From Chaetoderma sp. LZ-2023a (lineage: Eukaryota; Mollusca; Caudofoveata; Chaetodermatida; Chaetodermatidae): a DNA stretch of 64,000 nt. Below are positions 1 to 11,900 of the stretch, in pieces (positions within the stretch are counted from its first letter, which is position 1; every line of letters starts with the position of its first letter). Location of the stretch: the NCBI GenBank assembly GCA_034401795.1, contig CM067360.1:47400260-47464259 (forward strand). Reading direction: 5' to 3'. The notes under the pieces are model-generated. The model did not search any database. It was given only the letters and a program-made list of their open reading frames with translations, and was not told the origin of the DNA. The position numbers and the translations under genes were made by a program.

Positions 1-126
1 GATATTTGATTTTACTTGTTTCAGGATGTCAAGTATAACAAAATGTATAGGTATGTATTGATACCAAGCAACATAAAGTACTGAATTGTGTGGGGTCAAA
101 TGTTTTACAAATTATATAGTTATCCC

Positions 127-225
127 CTATACAGGTAAGCTGTTGACTATTGTGAAACTAATTTGACTGGGTAGCCTATGGCAGTAACAGCACTGAGTCA
201 AATTACTTTCAAAATATTCAACAGA
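127..225. repeat. MITE-2 palindrome
   Basis: This is a diverged palindrome whose arms match the family pattern TGTTGAATATTTTGAAAC ... GTTTCAAAATATTCAACA, with AATTTGACTGGG inside the arm. CAGGTAAGCTGTTG at its left edge looks like a splice donor. Confidence 0.7.
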
Positions 226-540
226 ATATTTATTAAATAGTAAAGACATACGATTCTTGCAACTTGACAGATTATTAACCATTTTGATGGACTAAATCAT
301 GTCATTCATGATGCAATTGATTATGATGTCAACCTGCATGTGACGTAGTTCATTATGATGTCATACGATTGACTGAGAAAATGGATTCCTCAATTGTCCA
401 GTCAGAAGTGTATAAAGTAGTGCCATGTGGTTTATCAAGAGGAATAATTCTATCTCTACTAAATGGATCTTCAGAAACAGTGGCCTGTATGTTATCAATA
501 ACCAAATAATTGTACAAGCCTATTGGTTACCAAACCAGTT

Positions 541-1132
541 AGTCCAGTGGTAAGTTTTCAAAAATTGTACTCTGTTGACCTCCAAATGTACATTGCTCAA
601 GGCCACTGCTGAGGCTGTATAACTGTAACAGCTGGGCAACTCCAAAGGCAGCTCTAGACAAGCGCGATGCTTGTCACCGCAAACATCTACGCACCATCAC
701 TTGACACCGATGGCCAGACAGCATAATTTCCAACGATGCACTATACAAGATGTGTAATACGTCGCCGCTGTCTGTAAAAGTTGCCCAGCAAAGATGGTCC
801 ATGTTTGGTCATGTGCTAAGGATGTCAGAAGAGACACCAGCACAGAGAGCCTTGGAATTCACTCTACTGGGAGCCAGCAAATACTAAGCCAGGAGAGGAC
901 GTCATTGCATAAATCTGCTACGAGGTGACCTCAAGAAAGCAGGACTTGGTACACTCAAGTCAAGAATAGACCTGAGGAAGCTAAGGAATTCGGCTGAGGA
1001 CAAGACACAGTAGGCAAAAGCGAAGGACTGATTGCAGCTGTAGGATGTTACTACTACTACTACAGCCACAGAATACAGTAATCATACATACTGCAGAGGT
1101 TGTTTTTAACCTGCTTGACCATTAAGGGGTTA
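541..1132. repeat. MITE-1 half element split by a LINE fragment
   Basis: The right arm of MITE-1 is seen at 541-618 and 1090-1132. It ends in the usual GACCATTAA...GGGTTAA terminus. The two parts share a 14-bp diverged direct repeat (605-618 and 1090-1103, about 12 of 14 equal), which looks like the target duplication of the LINE piece between them. Confidence 0.65.
619..1089 (+). mobile_element. Non-LTR retrotransposon (LINE) 3-prime fragment
   Basis: One plus-strand frame reads AQQRWSMFGHVLRMSEETP, then a segment with ARRGRHCINLLRGDLKKAGL. This is the R-W-x3-GH[VI]-x-RM signature found at the C-terminus of many LINE reverse transcriptases. Stops interrupt the frame, so it is dead and 5-prime truncated. 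It ends near a short (CTA)n tail at about 1050-1062, and short diverged direct repeats flank it. The clade is not assigned. Confidence 0.7.
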
Positions 1133-1149
1133 ATGAAAAGAACATTTTA

Positions 1150-2572
1150 TGCTATAAATTATACCTAGTAAACACTCATCCCCCCCCACGCTTAGTGTAT
1201 ATGTCCAGGACATGAGAAGACTATAAATTATACCTAGTAAACACTCATCCCCCCCCCACGCTTAGTGTATATGTCCAGGACATGAGAAGACTATAAATTA
1301 TACCTAGTAAACACTCATCCCCCCCCCACGCTTAGTGTATATATCCAGGACATGAGAAGACTATAAATTATACCTAGTAAACACTCATCCCCCCCCCCCA
1401 CGCTTAGTGTATATGTCCAGGACATGAGAAGACTATAAATTATACCTAGTAAACACTCATCCCCCCCCCACGCTTAGTGTATATATCCAGGACATGAGAA
1501 GACTATAAATTATACCTAGTAAACACTCATCCCCCACGCTTAGTGTATATATCCAGGACATGAGAAGACTATAAATTATACCTAGTAAATACTCATCCCC
1601 CACGCTTAGTGTATATATCCAGGACATGTGAAGACTATAAATTATACCTAGTAAACACTCATCCCCCACGCTTAGTGTATATATCCAGGACATGAGAAGA
1701 CTATAAATATTACCTAGTAAACACTCATCCCCCACGCTTAGTGTATATGTCCAGGACTTGAGAAGACTAAATTATACCTAGTAAACACTCATCCCCCACG
1801 CTTAGTGTATATATCCAGAACATGAGAAGACTATAAATTATACCTAGTAAACACTCATCCCCCAGGCTTAGTGTATATGTCCAGGACATGAGAAGACTAA
1901 ATTATACCTAGTAAACACTCATCCCCCACGCTTAGTGTATATATCCAGAACATGAGAAGACTATAAATTATACCTAGTAAACACTCATCCCCCAGGCTTA
2001 GTGTATATGTCCAGGACATGAGAAGACTAAATTATACCTAGTAAACACTCATCCCCCACGCTTAGTGTATATGTCCAGGACATGAGGAGACTAAATTATA
2101 CCTAGTAAACACTCATCCCCCACGCTTAGTGTATATATCCAGGACATGAGAAGACTATAAATTATACCTAGTAAACACTCATCCCCCACGCTTAGTGTAT
2201 ATATCCAGGACATGAGAAGACTATAAATTATACCTAGTAAACACTCATCCCCCACGCTTAGTGTATATGTCCAGGACATGAGAAGACTAAATTATACCTA
2301 GTAAACACTCATCCCCCACGCTTAGTGTATATATCCAGGACATGAGAACACTATAAATTATACCTAGTAAACACTCATCCCCCACGCTTAGTGTATATGT
2401 CCAGGACATGAGAAGACTATAAATTATACCTAGTAAACACTCATTCCCCCCCCACCCCACCCACCCCCGCTTAGTGTATATGTCCAGGACATGTGAAGAC
2501 TATAAATTATACCTAGTAAACACTCAACCCCCATGCTTAGTGTATATATCCAGGACATGAGAAGACTATAAT
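1150..2572. repeat. Minisatellite, about 21 copies of a 66-bp unit
   Basis: The unit contains ACTATAAATTATACCTAGTA, then AACACTCATC, a C-run, CACGCTTAGTGTATAT and CCAGGACATGAGAAG. The C-run is 7-10 long in the first copies, 5 in most later copies, and long and impure again near 2445. Since 66 is a multiple of 3, some copies stay open on the minus strand as a 22-residue repeat, but there is no sign of a gene. Confidence 0.93.
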
Positions 2573-2745
2573 TAAAACTTTATCACTGAAATGACTGGCT
2601 TGCAATTCAGGATTCTGCAATCCAGAATCAATCCAGGAATTCCAGTGATAAATCTTCAAAAATAGTCTTCTTTTGTCCTGCAAATGGACATTCCTCAAGC
2701 CCGCTACAGAAGTTGTTTTTAGCCGGCTTGGCCATTAAAGTGTTC
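2573..2745. repeat. MITE-1 copy, truncated left arm
   Basis: It has TTTATCACTGAAATGACTGG, an unusual centre, then TTCCAGTGATAAATCTTCAA and the right arm ending GGCTTGGCCATTAAAGTG. It directly borders the minisatellite. Confidence 0.75.
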
Positions 2746-2800
2746 ATAAACTGTTACACAATTCTAGAATGTTCTAGTTTAAGTGTATTTTTATTTACAG

Positions 2801-2902
2801 ATTGGCAGACCTCCTATGTATTCCTCAACAACAGCTTCAAGGACGATTAGCGCTTCATGTGGCCAGCACAGGATTGGTAGAGACTACCCTAAATTTAACA
2901 CA
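2801..2902 (+). CDS. KNTC1: KNTC1 exon (local 1)
   Basis: The acceptor is a T-rich tract ending TTATTTACAG. The donor is GTCAGT. The reading starts after one nucleotide that completes a preceding codon and gives LADLLCIPQQQLQGRLALHV followed by ASTGLVETTLNLTQ. The last two bases (CA) join the A of the next exon to form Gln. A later GT at 2907 would break the frame, so 2902 is chosen. It is an alpha-helical solenoid segment. Confidence 0.85.
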
Positions 2903-5900
2903 GTCAGTACTGTAGGCCTAGCATAAGAAGTGGATCACCCACTGTAGACACATACAGTTCTCAAACTTATACACTACACCATTTTTTACATTTTCTATGC
3001 ATGTGGATTGATATAGAATGTTTTTTTAGGAACTCATCGTTTGGTGCTAAAATATAGGTTTTCTTTTTATCACGTTTAATAGTAGACAAAAATATTATTT
3101 AACCATTTACCACTCAAGATGGCCAAAACGGCTTCTACAATGGTCTTGAGAAATGTCCCTTTGGAGACCAAGAGGAGACAATTTTAGAAAATTTACCACT
3201 TGCATGACTGGCTCAATAACCGAGCCAGTCATTCCAGTGGTAAATTTTCAAAAGTAATCTTGCTCTGAAAATAGACATTTTTTATGAGGAAATTGAAATT
3301 TTCTTGAACAAATTTGAGGCTTAAATGGTTAACACGATGATGACTGTTTTGTAACCTTTTTTCTAGAGTTATGTTTGAGAATGACCCATCACCGGATACA
3401 GCTGATACGATGATCAGTATTTGCCAGTCTCTTCTCACTCATGGCTCGAGCGTGTCAGATCTCAATGAGCATGGTCACCAGAACAATATGTATTCATTGG
3501 CATCGTCCATTCATTCTATTGCCACAAAAGCGTGTTCGGTATGCAGACCAGGTAAAACTTCATAAACAATATTGCGTTTGATTTAGAATTTACAAAAATA
3601 ACATTTATTGGTTTTGACTCGCAACTATATAACAAAATCTGTGTGTCTCAAATATGTGACACTTCTGACAATGTTGCCTTCGTAACTGTAATGCATCGCA
3701 CTAGTTTTGAATATGGAGATGTTGTTTGGAAAGAAGTGTGACACGCCGTGCTTGTGACTTAGGCAGCTTTGCCAGAAATGTAACAAATTTGTCAACCAGA
3801 CTGACCGATTGTGCGGCCTACTGACCAACAGACAAACAGACCTACTTATACTAGTTGCGAGTCGCAACTAAAAAACTAAAAGTTCAGAGTGTGATGTCAG
3901 TTAGATACAGTAAAGCTCGGAAATAAGTTTGAATGTTTCCAAAACCAAATAAAACGTACTGTCAAATATTTTGGACTTATTTTGATTGGAAGCCATTGCT
4001 GCCTATGGCAATTCAACAGAACGTTTCTTACATAGTGTTCAAAATTGTACTAACTAACATGTTCCTGTTTTTGTTTTGGAAATGTGTTATCTTATTTATG
4101 AGCTGTACTCTACTTGTATATTTGATTAACAGATTGGGTCTATTAATTGAGTATCACAGCTCATGACTAGAGTATAATGATAGTGATGTCACAACATTTG
4201 CCACTCACAACTAGTATGTCTGGCAGTCCATTGGTCGACCTGTTTATCTGTCAAATTTTTTACATTTCTAACATGGATGCCTATGGTCAATTTCGACTCG
4301 CTAACCATAGTCAGTTTCATGGTTTACTGATCATGCGCAGTTGCTATGCCCAGTCGAACTTGATTTTAGTCGACTATAGTTCGCTGGTACCCGGTTCCCT
4401 ATTCAATTACTATTGCAGAAAATTTGTAGCCGGGTACCAGTCTCCATCAACCCTTTCTGTCGTCTGTTTTAATGGGCTAAGAAAATGGGTTATTTTTGTC
4501 CGCTAAGACGTCAAAAAGCGTTCATATGGCATAAAGTGGGAAGGAGTATTGGCTAGGGAATATCGACACAATGGGAAAGCATAATTTCATCAAACGTAAG
4601 TTATTTAGTGAAATATTTACACTTATATGCATTTATTCGTGGCAAGCGATCGGTGTCTGCCATTTTGAAACTTACGCAAATATCGGACTAACCATCTGAA
4701 CCGAGGTCGGGTGCTCGGTTGACTATAGTTGACTAGCTAGTTAACTATTTGATGTTCGGCTGTTACTCTAGTTAGCTATAGCTAACTATGGTTAGGAGTC
4801 AAACTTGACCAAGTATGTCTGGCAGTCCATTGGTCGATCTGTTTATCTGTCAAACTGTACGCTTTATGGATGATTTAATAATCATCTATAAAAGCAGATG
4901 ATCAGTTAACCCTTACCACTCTGATGTCCGTATTCTGTCTTACTGGGGCAATAGCAAAGAACGTGTTACAGAACCAGCATCTTGTGGCCCCAAAAGCAAG
5001 TGCCCATTATAGACAGTTTCTGCTGCAGTACATGTGAAAAGTGTATATGATTATGATAGCTATATCCTGCTAAATCCACGTTAAACACTTTTCAGAAACA
5101 TGCGGTGCCTGCCTAGAACTGTGCAAGTGTACATCTCTGACGCTGGCAGTCGCTAATGAAACTGAATGTGGACAGTATGTCTCCAGTCTGCAGGTTAGAC
5201 GTAACACAAGCACTACTTTACATAACATATGTTATTAATTAATGTACCCATGGCAATGCTAATTATAAACACTCATATTGATTGTTTTACAACAATGGTA
5301 TGAAAATCCATTTTGCGCTTCAACTAATGCACGCTCATGATGTACTAGATGATAAATTTATTTATTCTCTGCTATGAAATCAGTTTTATTTCTCACTAGA
5401 CTGTCCATTGGTCAGAAATGTACCATTGGCATGTGGACAATAGGCTGGATCGGGTAATGGACATTTCCAATTTACCCATCCATCATATGACTTCAGAATG
5501 AACTATGTGATGTGTAGGATGATGTCATAATCCATCTTAAACCCTTAATAGTCCATCAGGTTGTATGAATTGTATGTCTTTACTATATAATAAACATTCT
5601 GTCGAATATTTTGAAACTAATTTGACTGGGCACTGTTGCTTCCACAGGCAGCAACAGCACCCAGTCAATTTATTTTCAAAATATTCAACAGCTTACCATT
5701 ATATAGTCTTGCGGAAACTAGGGTGTTCAGGGATTGATCGATCCCAACACGAGCAAGGTGTTTGTGGAACTTCGCTAGAGATGGGCGGCGAATAGCCTAA
5801 ACTGGTCCATTCTTTATTTTGGTCTTTGTACCTGAGACTGTGATATAAGTTTCTAACAACTTGTACTTCTTAGCCGCAATCTAACCACCTGAAGTGAATG

Positions 5901-8900
5901 GTCAACCAATAAAAAATAATACTTCCTCCACCCCATTGTCCATATTTAGCCTGTGATTGGGGAACTGCTATCATTCACCTCCCACAAATAGAAAGAGAGC
6001 ACTGTTTCTTTGCCCTTCCCAAATCTAATGTTTTGCCTTTCTTCACGCACACACGCATTGCCTTCTCCCCTTTTCCCTCTACCCACACACTTTCTTTGAT
6101 CCCTACTCCCTCTCCGCTGTGGTGGCTGTTTAATCTGGCAATAAAGATAAAAAGGATTCAAAGATGGTATCTTTAGAGTTAACTTTATTAACCCTTGAAC
6201 CCTCGAATTTGTTCAAGAAAATTATCATTTTTTCATTGAAAATGGCCATTTGCAGACTAAGAGAGGACTATTTTTGCAAATTTAGCCCTGGAATGACTGG
6301 CTCGGTTTTCGAGCCAGTCATTCCAATGGTAAATTTCCAAAAATAGTCTCTTGGTCTGCAAATGGATATTTCTCAAGACCACTGCAGAAGCCATTTTTGG
6401 CTTATATGAATCTTATAGGGTTAATATTTTGATGAACTGTTTCCCCTAAATATACTTAATCTCTATCTGTTTAGGCAGATTTATGAGGGAAACATTGTCA
6501 AAAATCGATAACGGTAATCTCTCTTTGAATCCTATTATCACTGCCTGAGGTGGTCTTCTCTTGCAAGTCAGACAGGAGAGAAGATGTCACTTAGACGAGT
6601 CACGTCATTCTTAAGAAGTGTGGTTATTTCACCTGATTTAACCCTCTAATGGTCAAGCCGGCCAAAACTGGTCCCTGCCGTGGTCTTACGAAATGTCAAT
6701 TTGTAGTCTAAGAGAAGACTATTTCTGAAAATTCACCACTGGAATGACTGGCTCGATGATCGAGCCAATCATTCCAGTGGGAAATTTTCAAAAATAGCCT
6801 TGTCTTGACCAGCAAATCGACATTCACTGAGCAAAAATTAGGATTTTCTTTACCAATCATTGACCACTAAAGATGTACTGGTCAAACCAGTCAGACACAC
6901 CTGCATTGGTGTTGAGAAATGTCCATTTGCAGGCCATGGGAAAATTATTTTTGAACGATTAGCACTGGAATGGCTGGCTCGATAAAGAGTCCGCGATACC
7001 ATTGGTAAATAGTCCAAATTTTCTTGACCAAATTTGGCCATTAAATAGTTAACTCACCACCATCTTTTGTCGTCTTAAGTTTCTTTTAGTTTACCTCTAG
7101 ATATATATTGCAGGGTTCAGCTAGTACTGATGTTGACCCATACAATTCATGGACGTTCAGCTCTGTGTTCCGTGAAGATGGCTTGGTGTTGACCTCCACA
7201 GACATCATTCCTCCAGCTGCCCAGTACACATGCGCACATTTGGCCATGACAGGTTTGTCGTTATCTTCTGCCAATAAACCGGACAAATGACAGTTAAAAT
7301 ATTTATCCCGTATGTTTATCAGATTAATCAAATCGTTCTATGAAATTTACCCTTAGGAATGTAATTAGCTTACCTGTATAGATTTCTGGAAATTGTTCGT
7401 CAGGGAGTTCGAGATAGATTGATCTTATCACGAGCAAGGTGTAGGTGGAGTTTAGCTAGAGGTGGGCGGGGCATGGCTAAAATTGGAAAGGTCCATTGCA
7501 CTGCGTTGTAACACACTAATATGAGTGCACAAATAAATATAAAATGCATCATAATACAACAGAAGTTCATCAACAGACATTATTTGAACGCTTTAATGAT
7601 AAGCATTGGTTTGGGAAAATGGAAATGTTTGCTTAATGAATGACTATTTGAAGGCTATTCTCTAAACTTTATCACTGGGTGACTGGCTGGATTACTGGTA
7701 GCAGAGTCTTTATTGACTGTTGTTTCCTCCATGCTACAGTCATTTAAACCAGGTTTAACTAAATGATAATTTTATCTCTGTGCTCAATTTTTCAGAACAT
7801 TGTAGCTGCTGCTCTATCGCTCAGTCAGATTCCTCAGTAGACGATAAAGCTGATGATAATGATGATGATAGACTAAGCCTTACCCTAGATGAAGCACCAC
7901 CGAGTCCTTTGATCAGATTTGAACAGACATCATCTGAGTTGATGAGTATCCTCGAGGGTAGTGGTCAGTGCGTTCTGGCCATGAGTTGTCTCTTTCAAAG
8001 CTTGAATTCCCTCATTCAGTATCTCTCACAGCAAGTCATGACATTACCATTTTTTCATACGGTCAGTAATACGGCAGTTAAATTCAAATTGGGTGGGGTT
8101 TTCACTATTTTTGGTTGTTATTTAATACTGCGCGCTACCTTATCATAGGCACCTAACCATTTAATGGTCAAGATTAATAAAGAAAATAGTTCGTTGTGAA
8201 TGTCCATTTGCAGGTCAAGAAGACTATTTTTGAAAATTTACCACTGGAATGTCAAAATTTCCAAAAAAAAATAGTCTTCTCTTGACCTACAAAAGGACAT
8301 TTCTCAAGTGGACATTTCTCAAGATCAGGGCAGATATATTTTTGTGTCGGCTTGACAACTGCAGGCTAATGCTGCACTCAAGTATGTTGTCAACATTTAA
8401 TTGTCGGCCATAAATGGCTTCTGTGATGCTTTTGAAAATAGTCCATCTGCAGTGCAAGAGAGTAATTTTGAAAATATCACTGAAATTACTGGCTCAATGA
8501 CCAAGTGTTATAAGCCACTCATTATCCGAGTTGTGACATACAAGACATTTCTACTACCACACATGTTGCAATGAACTGTGAAGTATTCAATCCATTACCT
8601 CCTCATTTAAATCTTGTTCCATTGACAGCTGCCTCTGTATTCCACTACAAGTCGATTATGAGTCAAATGAAAACAGGCATGTCTGTCCAATAGTTACATT
8701 GTATGTTAATTTGTTCAAGTATTCAAAAGCCAGATCAATGTGTCGACATGTTAATTATTAACTTAGGCTACTTTGTTATTATACGTTCAAACTTGGTTAT
8801 AACGATCACTTATTGAAGGTGATCACCCATATTTTCACTTCAAGAGGATACTTACCTCCCTAATACTTTTTGATATTGCTAACTATCGGCTTTCACTCAA

Positions 8901-11900
8901 TAAAACACTCAGATTAAAACAGTTAGGTGCCCCTACTGGGCAGGGAGTCAGAGTGTAGTCCGGCGGATGCCAGCCCCACCACCGCGCATGCGCAGACTAG
9001 CACTTCCTCTTTGCTAATTTATTGGCAGAGAGTAAACACATGTTTTTGTGCTTTGCGCTTTTCTACTCATTTTTAAGTCGATTTAGCCTGTTTAGTAGAA
9101 GTTTCAAGCCTGTTTGGAATGTCTCAGAGAGTTGCTTCACCGGAGGACGGCCCAGGACCTATCCATCAGATGACTTCTATTAAGATTTAGCGAGTTTTAC
9201 CTGGTGTAATGTGTTTCCGGGACTGGCGTTTACCGTGATAAGCGCCTTGTTTAGTTGTTTTATTTCAACTGGGTGCTATATAATACTAATCTCTCTTTGT
9301 GTTTATGTCCACAGGTATCTGTCAGGATATGTAATGGACATCACAGCATCAGAGGGTTTGTTGCTCTCCGCCATGGTTCCATTTCCTACTAATACTGTTA
9401 GGTTATCTAACCAAAAATTCTATGTCCAGTGAGTCGGAGGCCTAGTATAAAGGTCTTCTCACTTTGCCCTCTTGATCCAATTCCTTCTCCTAGGGTGGAG
9501 AGAGTTAAGAGGCGTAGTCTTGGTGGAGTGCTCCAGGTCATCACGGTGAATGGTTTGTCTATACAAGGTGTCAGGTATCTAATTATTGATATGAGGTGAG
9601 GTTAATTATTTAAAGAAAATTAACTGTAATTGCCATTGTTATCAGTGTGTATCTGATGTTTGTGTAGCCTGAATATCCATTCTGAAGATGTTCTGGTTAT
9701 GGATACAATTCGTCCTTGCACTTGGATGTTTGTTACGGATCGATTTTTCCATGTCATAGGATTAATGACGTCATAATCAGCCTTGCTCTTTATTAACAAT
9801 TAAAGTTTTGTCCAACGCTGGTTTCAGATGATTAGTGATCTTTATGATCATTTCCCTCTCTTTTAGTTTGGTTTTGAGTTTCTAACCGTAACAAATTTGC
9901 TCATTGTCCTCGTCCTTTGTCCTGTTTCAGAGACCTGGTTGCTCGTCCTGTGGACGTTTCCTGAAGGAAAAATTTATTCCTCATCTCTGTTATCATTGTA
10001 GCCCTTGTGGGCCCTTGCTTAATTGCGAGATATGTAAGCATTGGGGGGGGCGAATTAATGTCCAAATTCTTGTGCTTGCAGGCGAAGGACAAGGTGGTGG
10101 AGGAGGAGAGGAAGTAGAAGAGAGAGGGTGTAAGTAAGAAGGGTAAGAGGAAGGCCTCGTCCGCGGTGGACATGGAGGCCTTCCGTGTTGAGATGTTGGG
10201 AGAGATGAAGAGGACAATAAATGATTTGGTTCCAGAGTTGCTTCGTGGCATGCTTCCTGGGCCAAATCCTTTGTTGTCCTCGTCATCTGCTTCGGAGCAG
10301 GTAATCCCCACCTCTGAATCACCATTCCGTAGGCCGTTACCAGTTTTCGAGGATTCAGAGGTGGCCCCATTAGAGGGGGTGTTCCACGACCCTGGCAGCA
10401 GGCTTGCCGCGCCAAGGGGTCGTGGACGGCTGTCGCTGGGGCCCGCTGGTTGCTTATCAGTCCAGGGGTATCTGCACGCCGCGGGTGCCAGTACCTCCTA
10501 TGGCACCTTTCCTGGCCAGTCCGGGTTAGCTCTCTTTGCTGACCCGGAGTCTAATCTGTCTGGCCAGGAGGAAGAGGATTACCTGTTAGTGTCGCCGTCT
10601 GAGGACGTGACCATGGATTATGACGTCTGTGCACCCCTCGCAGGGAATGCAGGCGACATATTCCATGTCTCCACTCACGCAGGAGTGGAGTTCACGGCTC
10701 AGAAGGTGGCCCTGGGCGGTGCTGATGGCCAGCTATACCGCATACCTCGGCTTGCCGAGGGTATTGCTGGTGCTGGTCGGGGCCGTGGTGGGGCGGTATC
10801 TGCCCCGCGCTCTACTACAGTGCCTGCTTCTGGACTAGCCAGCCAGGTTACCATGCCGTTGCTTTCGGGCCCGCATGCTTTCTCTGGCTTGCCAGGAGTG
10901 TCAGCTTATCCGCCGACAAGCTCTGCTGCGTGTGCTCAGGAGGAAGACGAAGGCCCCTGTCTTGTAGAGCACTCGCAGTTAGCCACGGAGGAGGATTGGT
11001 CTGACGCTTGTCAATGGCTGATTAGTGTTAGGCCAGACCTGCCCGTGGAGCAGTCGGCTAGCCAGCGTGACCACAAGCCGTGGTTAGCTGGTAAGACCGC
11101 TGCTAGCCCTATGCCATCTCTGCTGTTAGCAGAGCATGTCGCTGGTATGTTCGCGGCGGCGGAGACGTCCATTAATGTGAATGGGCGTCTCGCGAAGGCC
11201 CCTCGCGAGGTGGCAAGGCACTGCCGCATCGTGCCTGTGGATTACCAGAGGTACGGTGTGGTGCCCAAGCCTAGCGTGGATGACCGCGCGGCTTTGGGTG
11301 AGGGTGCGCGGCCGGGCTCCAGTTCTGACACAGGAGCTTTGTGTTCGAACGCGTTGCGTGATGCGGAGGAGAGTGGGACTTCTATTGCGGCTCTGTCCCA
11401 CGTCTCCCAGCTGTTACAGGGGGTAGTAACGGCATCCGCATCGCGCCAACCGAGCCCGGTCACTGTCCAGAGAGCCATCCAGGATGGTATCAACCTGGCT
11501 CTGGACTGCATGACTCGGGCGGTGACCAGGAGTGTCCGGGCGAGGCGCACGTTTGCCTTGGACAACTTGTGCCCGTCCCAGGACCTGTACAATAGGCTAC
11601 TGCGTACGCCTATGACAGGTCCTGGTCTCTTTGGAGGTGAGGGATGTAGGCACCTCCAGGAGACTGTTACTCTGGTCAATAACCAGAGGGCGCTGCGCGA
11701 GCAGTTTGAGGTGCTCCATGGGAGCGCGTTCGCGCGGCACCCCCTGCGTTTCGTCCCCTGCAGGCGCGAGGTGGAGGTGGCCATGTCAGAGGCCAGCCAC
11801 CATCGCAGCGTCGGCCTCGGCCGCGTGCGATTCGGCCAGCAGTGAGGGGGCCGCAGGCTCCTCAGGCGCAGGCAGCCACCCGCGCACCGAGGTGCGCGCG

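Noticed and set aside
1457-2279. Minus-strand open frames with a 22-residue repeat (SVGDECLLGIIYSLLMSWIY type)
   Set aside because: They arise only because the minisatellite unit is 66 bp, a multiple of three. Frames break wherever a unit differs in length and there is no promoter, start context or homology.
1150-2572. Possible CRISPR-like array
   Set aside because: The units are contiguous, without unique spacers, and the genome is a spliced animal genome.
4177-4506. 109-codon plus-strand frame
   Set aside because: It runs across the 43-bp direct repeat and the inverted end of an inserted non-coding element, so coding is unlikely.
8629-8680. Candidate extra KNTC1 exon after TTGACAG (ASVFHYKSIMSQMKT in one frame)
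   Set aside because: Exons 5 and 6 already join in phase 0. The candidate needs an incoming phase 1 and reads into a stop in phase 0, and it lacks a good GT donor.
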